Shown here one piece after another: positions 22,025 through 24,469 of a stretch of DNA of 24,469 nt (position 1 is the stretch's first letter; each line of letters opens with the position of its first letter). Made by a program: the position numbers and the translations under genes. The DNA is from a virus, in the IMG/VR virus record IMGVR_UViG_3300046462_000042, positions 1 to 24,469 of that record. One strand, written 5' to 3'. The notes under the pieces are model-generated. The model was given only the letters and a program-made list of their open reading frames with translations. It made no database searches and was not told where the DNA came from.

Positions 22025-22722
22025 AGGTATTTCTCCCGGAATATCGGTTCAGCAGTCGATCCCAACTGCCCCGAGTACTGCGCGAACTTCGTTGCATTGA
22101 AAAGCGTGTCCGGACGAAGGTACTGGGCCATCTTGGCGTCCGAGGCCCATTCCGAAACCTTGGCGTCGATAACAGACTTGCACTCGTCGACCGTAGAGCC
22201 TTCAGCAAGTCGAGCACGCACAAGCCTTAGATTCGATTCCACCGGTTTGTAGGAATGTCCCGTCTGCTCGTTGAGGTATTCGAGAACTTGGTGTTCGTCC
22301 GGCTTGCCGGACATAACTACGTCTACGTCTACGTCTACGTCTAAGTGAGCACTTTCTGGCAACTGCTTCACAACTGCTAACGGTTGCTTAGCAGGTGCTA
22401 ACGGATCAGGGAACTTGCTTGCTTTGGCTCGCACTTGCTGGCGAAAGTCTTCAAGTTCCAGATAGTGCTTACCGTTGACTTCGTATGCCGCCACAAGTCC
22501 GGCTTTAATGCAGTCCTGAAGCCAAGCGGTTACATCGGCGTCAGAGACAGTATCGAGACGAAGAGGGAAGCAGGAAGCACGCAGCAGCTTGGGATTGGCA
22601 GAGAAGCGGCCGAAGTCATCCACGACAGACATCAGACGGCGATAGAAGACCTCCGCGTGAGCGCTTAGGAGGTCTACGCGCTCGCTCGTCAAGATACCTT
22701 CGCGAAGAATTCGTACTGGCAT
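22021..22722 (-). CDS. O-like phage replication initiator
   Basis: A 233-residue protein. Residues 1-100 (MPVRILREGILTSERVDLLS, then AEVFYRRLMSVVDDFGRFSA and TVSDADVTAWLQDCIKAGLV) resemble the winged-helix N-terminus of phage replication proteins. A linker at 101-145 contains an odd DVDVDVDV run. Residues about 146-220 (QVLEYLNEQTGHSYKPVESN, then VIDAKVSEWASDAKMAQYLR and DTLFNATKFAQY) match the conserved phage C-terminal domain seen in many replication proteins (Phg_2220_C). The protein would bind the origin and bring in the helicase encoded two genes on. As in lambda O, the linker DNA carries repeats that may be the origin itself. Confidence 0.84.
   Translation of the reverse strand: MPVRILREGILTSERVDLLSAHAEVFYRRLMSVVDDFGRFSANPKLLRASCFPLRLDTVSDADVTAWLQDCIKAGLVAAYEVNGKHYLELEDFRQQVRAKASKFPDPLAPAKQPLAVVKQLPESAHLDVDVDVDVVMSGKPDEHQVLEYLNEQTGHSYKPVESNLRLVRARLAEGSTVDECKSVIDAKVSEWASDAKMAQYLRPDTLFNATKFAQYSGQLGSTAEPIFREKYL
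22317..22343. repeat. Hexanucleotide tandem repeat in the replication gene linker
   Basis: Four and a half perfect copies of CTACGT stand in a row. On the coding strand they encode alternating Asp-Val. Such Asp-Val or similar two-residue runs in the linker of phage initiators are familiar. Here the repeat may simply be a flexible acidic linker, or part of a replication origin. Confidence 0.85.
22360..22404. repeat. Cluster of short direct and inverted repeats, candidate replication origin
   Basis: CAACTGCT occurs at 22360-22367 and again at 22371-22378 (11-base period). TGCTAACGG occurs at 22375-22383 and 22396-22404 (21-base period). A perfect inverted repeat CTGCTAA / TTAGCAG (22374-22380 and 22388-22394, 7-base spacer) lies within them. 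Together with the adjacent hexamer repeat this looks like an initiator-binding cluster inside the O-like gene. Origin function is inferred. Confidence 0.5.
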
Positions 22723-22775
22723 TTCTGATGCTCCAAGATATTTCTATGTGACGATCCGACTTTTAGAGAGAGCCT

Positions 22776-23042
22776 TCAGTCGCCATCGTCAGGGTCGATT
22801 CCTGCCACGACGCGCATCCGATCGCGATGTATTCTCGTTACATAGTCGAAGCCGCGAACCCGGATCAAGATCAACTCACGGAGGAATTCAGATTCGCCCA
22901 TGCCAGCCTCGCAAGCGATTCGAAGCAGTTCCTCTTTCGTCTCGATGTCGATCTTCGTACGAGCTTCTTCCGTCAGCTTGCCGAAGCGGCCGCTGTTGAT
23001 CATTCGCGCCATGCCTTCCCCTATTCGTTGGTTGTCTTTCAT
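22776..23042 (-). CDS. Small RHH-like regulatory protein
   Basis: An 88-residue protein. The N-terminus (MKDNQRIGEGMARMINSGRF) is basic. Residues about 23-60 (LTEEARTKIDIETKEELLRI, then GMGESEFLRELILIRVRG) fit a ribbon-helix-helix layout: a strand (RTKIDI), helix, turn (GMGESEF), helix. The C-terminus is short and acidic (VVAGIDPDDGD). It probably binds DNA as a dimer. GAGG stands four to five bases before the ATG, inside one arm of a long inverted repeat. It is the second gene after the Cro-like gene, the position of cII in lambda, but no similarity to CII is evident. Confidence 0.7.
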   Translation of the reverse strand: MKDNQRIGEGMARMINSGRFGKLTEEARTKIDIETKEELLRIACEAGMGESEFLRELILIRVRGFDYVTRIHRDRMRVVAGIDPDDGD

Positions 23043-23044
23043 GT

Positions 23045-23112
23045 GACCTCGTAGTACTAAGGGCCGCTGTACGGCTCTGGCTATTGCGATTGCGTGTGGG
23101 TGCTACGAAGTC
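23045..23112 (-). promoter_or_regulatory. Long-range stem that covers a ribosome binding site
   Basis: On the minus strand GACTTCGTAG (23103-23112) can pair with CTACGAGGTC (23045-23054) over ten positions, one as G-U. The downstream arm contains the GAGG ribosome site of the RHH-like gene and ends two bases before its ATG. A smaller GCCG/CGGC hairpin lies in the loop. This could control translation, or form part of an antitermination or attenuation signal in the cro-distal leader. Confidence 0.45.
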
Positions 23113-23121
23113 AAAGGAGCC

Positions 23122-23361
23122 TTATGCAGCTGCGTGTTCAGCTTTTCCGCGTAAGTAAGACCATCCAGCATCTGGACGAACGTCCTCGCAACGAACCGAA
23201 CCTCGCGACTCGCGCTCGATCAAGATGCATAGGTTCGCGTCGAACTTTTGCTTCTTGCTGATCGCCTTGCGGAGATAGCCGATAGAGGTCCCGCAGCGGA
23301 TCGCAAATGCTTCTTGCGCCGGGGGCGGGAGGGAGTTTAGGTATGTGCGGAGCTTTTCCAT
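23122..23361 (-). CDS. Cro/YdaS-like repressor of the lytic operon
   Basis: A 79-residue protein from ATG 23361 (MEKLRTYLNSLPPPAQEAFA), with the compact helix-turn-helix CGTSIGYLRKAISKKQKF and the closing RCEDVRPDAGWSYLRG. This is the layout of YdaS/Cro-like phage regulators, where the R-P-D-x-x-W ending is common. A GTG 18 bases upstream is in frame but lies in the promoter -10 region. The predicted transcription start falls on or next to the ATG, so the mRNA may be leaderless. It is divergent from the CI-like repressor and is the first gene of the leftward early operon, which identifies it as the lytic-side switch protein. Confidence 0.83.
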   Translation of the reverse strand: MEKLRTYLNSLPPPAQEAFAIRCGTSIGYLRKAISKKQKFDANLCILIERESRGSVRCEDVRPDAGWSYLRGKAEHAAA

Positions 23362-23368
23362 GAGTTCG

Positions 23369-23396
23369 ATTATACCCACGGGTAAAACAAAGTCAA
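23369..23396 (-). promoter_or_regulatory. Leftward early (PR-like) promoter
   Basis: TTGACT (23391-23396) and TATAAT (23369-23374) are separated by 16 bases on the minus strand, a near-consensus sigma70 promoter. One operator abuts the -35 and another covers the spacer and reaches the -10. The ATG of the Cro-like gene begins seven bases after the -10. Confidence 0.8.
23373..23384. promoter_or_regulatory. Operator copy 1 (TACCCACGGGTA)
   Basis: A perfect five-base-arm dyad (TACCC / GGGTA) that overlaps the last part of the PR-like spacer and the first two bases of its -10. The identical 12-mer occurs at 24345-24356. Confidence 0.75.
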
Positions 23397-23408
23397 TACC
23401 TACGGGGA
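23397..23408. promoter_or_regulatory. Operator copy 2 (TACCTACGGGGA)
   Basis: Two mismatches to copy 1, with start-to-start distance of 24 bases. It lies directly against the -35 of the PR-like promoter, as copy 4 does at the right-hand promoter. Confidence 0.62.
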
Positions 23409-23409
23409 A

Positions 23410-23438
23410 TTTACCCGCAAGTATTTTTAGGTTGCAAT
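23410..23438 (+). promoter_or_regulatory. Possible repressor (PRM-like) promoter
   Basis: TTTACC (23410-23415) and TGCAAT (23433-23438) have a 17-base spacer. Both are weak (4 of 6 each), as expected for a promoter that needs activation. A start six to eight bases on would fall at or just before ATG 23447, which has no ribosome site. Confidence 0.4.
23412..23423. promoter_or_regulatory. Weak operator copy 3 (TACCCGCAAGTA)
   Basis: It keeps both outer arms TACCC and GTA but differs inside. It lies 15 bases from copy 2, on the repressor-gene side, where a third OR site would sit to control the repressor promoter. Confidence 0.42.
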
Positions 23439-23446
23439 TGCTACCT

Positions 23447-24241
23447 ATGGATAAATACGAAAAGAGAAGGGTCAGGCTGGCGGAAGTGCGCGACCATAAG
23501 TTCCACGGGTCGGCGTCGGACCTGGCGCGCGCGATCGGAAAGGAGCCGTCCTACGTCTCGCGGATGCTCTATCCCGCAGGTAAGGCAGGCAAGAAGCGAA
23601 TAGGCGAAGATATGGTCGATGTGATCGAGACGGCGCTCGGCTGGCCGAAGGGATCGCTCGACGCTGACATATCTGTTGAACAATTGTCCAGTGGCAAAAG
23701 CGCGAATAGAGCAGATAAATTACCGCTATTCAGGGAATCGGTAAGTAAGATGTCATCCGATGATAATACGCAAACGTTATCAGACGAAACGACACCGGCC
23801 ACCCCGATCCGATACGAAGTCGACGCGACCAAATACCGCCGCATCTACGTCATAGGAAAATCACAGGGGGGACTGCCCGCAATACTTTGGAAGGATGGTG
23901 ATACGCCCGTGGGCGCTACAGACGAATACGCAGAGCTGGCAAGCTCTGATCCGCGCGCTTTCATTTGCCCTGTCGTAGGTGATTCGATGTTCCCGCGCTT
24001 TATGCCAGGCGAGTACGTTCTCGTCCAGCCAGGCCGGCCACCAGAGATAGAAGATACCGTCCTAGTCCGCCTCGAAACGGGCGAGACGATGCTCAAGCGC
24101 CTGCTGTCGCGGCGTGACCACCATGTTCGCCTAGGCGCGTGGAACGATCCGACGATCGTCACCTATCGCGAAGACGAGATCACCTGGATGTACAGCGTCG
24201 CGCACGCTGTCCCCGCCTGGATGATCAAGCACCTTACGTAA
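23447..24241 (+). CDS. CI/LexA-type phage repressor (HTH plus S24 peptidase)
   Basis: A 264-residue protein. Residues about 9-70 form a helix-turn-helix domain (GSASDLARAIGKEPSYVSRM). A variable linker covers about 75-125. The C-terminal domain is an S24 (LexA-like) peptidase with Ser180 in VVGDSMFPRFMPGEYV and Lys217 in GETMLKRL, 37 residues apart as in LexA. The presumed self-cleavage region reads GKSQGGLP (137-144), with Gly-Gly instead of the usual Ala-Gly. It would hold the lytic promoters shut at the five operators and be removed after the SOS signal. I chose ATG 23447; the upstream frame runs through the operators. No ribosome site is visible. Confidence 0.9.
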   Translation: MDKYEKRRVRLAEVRDHKFHGSASDLARAIGKEPSYVSRMLYPAGKAGKKRIGEDMVDVIETALGWPKGSLDADISVEQLSSGKSANRADKLPLFRESVSKMSSDDNTQTLSDETTPATPIRYEVDATKYRRIYVIGKSQGGLPAILWKDGDTPVGATDEYAELASSDPRAFICPVVGDSMFPRFMPGEYVLVQPGRPPEIEDTVLVRLETGETMLKRLLSRRDHHVRLGAWNDPTIVTYREDEITWMYSVAHAVPAWMIKHLT

Positions 24242-24263
24242 CAGACTGTTACTTTCGAGCCAC

Positions 24264-24296
24264 AAGGGCCCCGACTATGCGGGGCCTTTTGTTTTT
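24264..24296 (+). terminator. Rho-independent terminator after the repressor gene
   Basis: AAGGGCCCC (24264-24272) pairs with GGGGCCTTT (24281-24289), nine positions with one G-U pair and an eight-base loop, followed by a T-rich tail to 24296. It lies 23 bases after the repressor stop and would separate it from the right-hand promoter. Confidence 0.85.
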
Positions 24297-24319
24297 GTGC
24301 GGTCGCTCGCAAAATATTT

Positions 24320-24331
24320 TACCCAAGGGTA
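24320..24331. promoter_or_regulatory. Operator copy 4 (TACCCAAGGGTA)
   Basis: A dyad one base different from copy 1. It lies directly before the -35 of the right-hand promoter, 25 bases from copy 5. Confidence 0.72.
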
Positions 24332-24360
24332 TTGCATTCAGTTTTACCCACGGGTACAGT
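24332..24360 (+). promoter_or_regulatory. Rightward early (PL-like) promoter
   Basis: TTGCAT (24332-24337), 17-base spacer, TACAGT (24355-24360). Operator copy 4 abuts the -35, and copy 5 fills the spacer and enters the -10, exactly mirroring the leftward promoter at 23369-23396. An ATG begins six bases after the -10. Confidence 0.72.
24345..24356. promoter_or_regulatory. Operator copy 5 (TACCCACGGGTA)
   Basis: Identical to copy 1 and placed identically relative to its promoter, sharing its final TA with the -10 hexamer. Confidence 0.75.
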
Positions 24361-24366
24361 AGCTAC

Positions 24367-24408
24367 ATGGACGCAAACAACGCGACATCGGATAGCCCGG
24401 CAACGTGA
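24367..24408 (+). CDS. Possible 13-codon leader peptide of the rightward transcript
   Basis: ATG 24367 begins at the predicted transcription start and reads MDANNATSDSPAT before TGA. By analogy with the Cro-like gene it would be translated leaderless. Another open frame, from ATG 24416 (MSSPNCNRADRM...), runs off the window and may be the first proper gene. The product is too short to judge. Confidence 0.25.
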   Translation: MDANNATSDSPAT

Positions 24409-24415
24409 GTTGGGA

Positions 24416-24469
24416 ATGTCTAGCCCGAACTGCAATCGGGCCGACCGGATGACCTGGCGAAATCGGAGC
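24416..24469 (+). CDS. Possible first gene of the rightward operon (cut by the window edge)
   Basis: ATG 24416 with GGGA very close upstream opens a frame that is still open at the last base (18 codons, MSSPNCNRADRMTWRNRS). An internal ATG at 24449 is also in frame. Nothing about function can be said. Confidence 0.25.
   Translation, partial: MSSPNCNRADRMTWRNRS

Noticed and set aside
22317-22343. Hexamer array considered as a CRISPR-like or phase-variation repeat
   Set aside because: Too short for CRISPR; a six-base unit keeps the reading frame whatever the copy number, so it would not switch the gene on or off.

Overview
This window reads as most of the genome of a temperate, short-tailed (podovirus-type) phage or prophage. 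The host is probably a GC-rich proteobacterium. Burkholderiaceae is my best guess, from general resemblance of the proteins and base composition rather than any host gene. No bacterial chromosomal gene, integrase or attachment site is visible, so I cannot say whether it is integrated. Nearly every gene is transcribed leftward (minus strand).

Right end (about 22.7-24.5 kb): a lysogeny switch. A LexA/CI-type repressor (23447-24241, +) faces a small Cro/YdaS-like gene (23122-23361, -). Five copies of a 12-bp dyad close to TACCCACGGGTA lie on the two sides of the repressor gene. Each side has a promoter with the same geometry: operator, then -35, then a second operator running into the -10, then ATG 6-7 bases later. 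This resembles the lambda OR/OL arrangement and predicts leaderless or near-leaderless transcripts. A hairpin terminator follows the repressor.

Early leftward operon (about 23.4 to 17.2 kb): an RHH-like protein, an O-like replication protein with repeats in its linker (a candidate origin), a DnaB/gp4-type helicase, a PD-(D/E)XK-like protein, an XRE protein, a Myb/SANT-like DNA-binding protein, NinB, a Ref-like HNH nuclease, a probable small terminase subunit and several small unknowns. Most joints are ATGA or TGATG overlaps, which suggests translational coupling. Two very short genes (30 and 56 codons) fit the same pattern.

Late leftward region (about 17.1 kb to 1): a good sigma70-like promoter (17148-17175) precedes a P22-like virion module. 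Its order is gp4-like head completion, a fibre adaptor, a stand-alone adaptor domain, a fibre with a LamG-like domain and a GH43-like propeller, a gp10-like tail hub, the three ejection proteins (gp7-, gp20- and gp16-like), a GNAT acetyltransferase, the portal, the large terminase, and finally a scaffold gene cut by the window edge. Compared with P22, portal and TerL come after the tail and ejection genes, and the probable TerS is about 14.5 kb from TerL.

The main oddity is a rightward three-gene cassette (653-1598) set between the leftward TerL and scaffold genes. It encodes a ribbon-helix-helix protein, a small membrane protein and an aspartyl/asparaginyl beta-hydroxylase-like 2OG-Fe(II) oxygenase with an intact metal-binding triad. 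It looks like a moron (an accessory lysogenic or late cargo operon).
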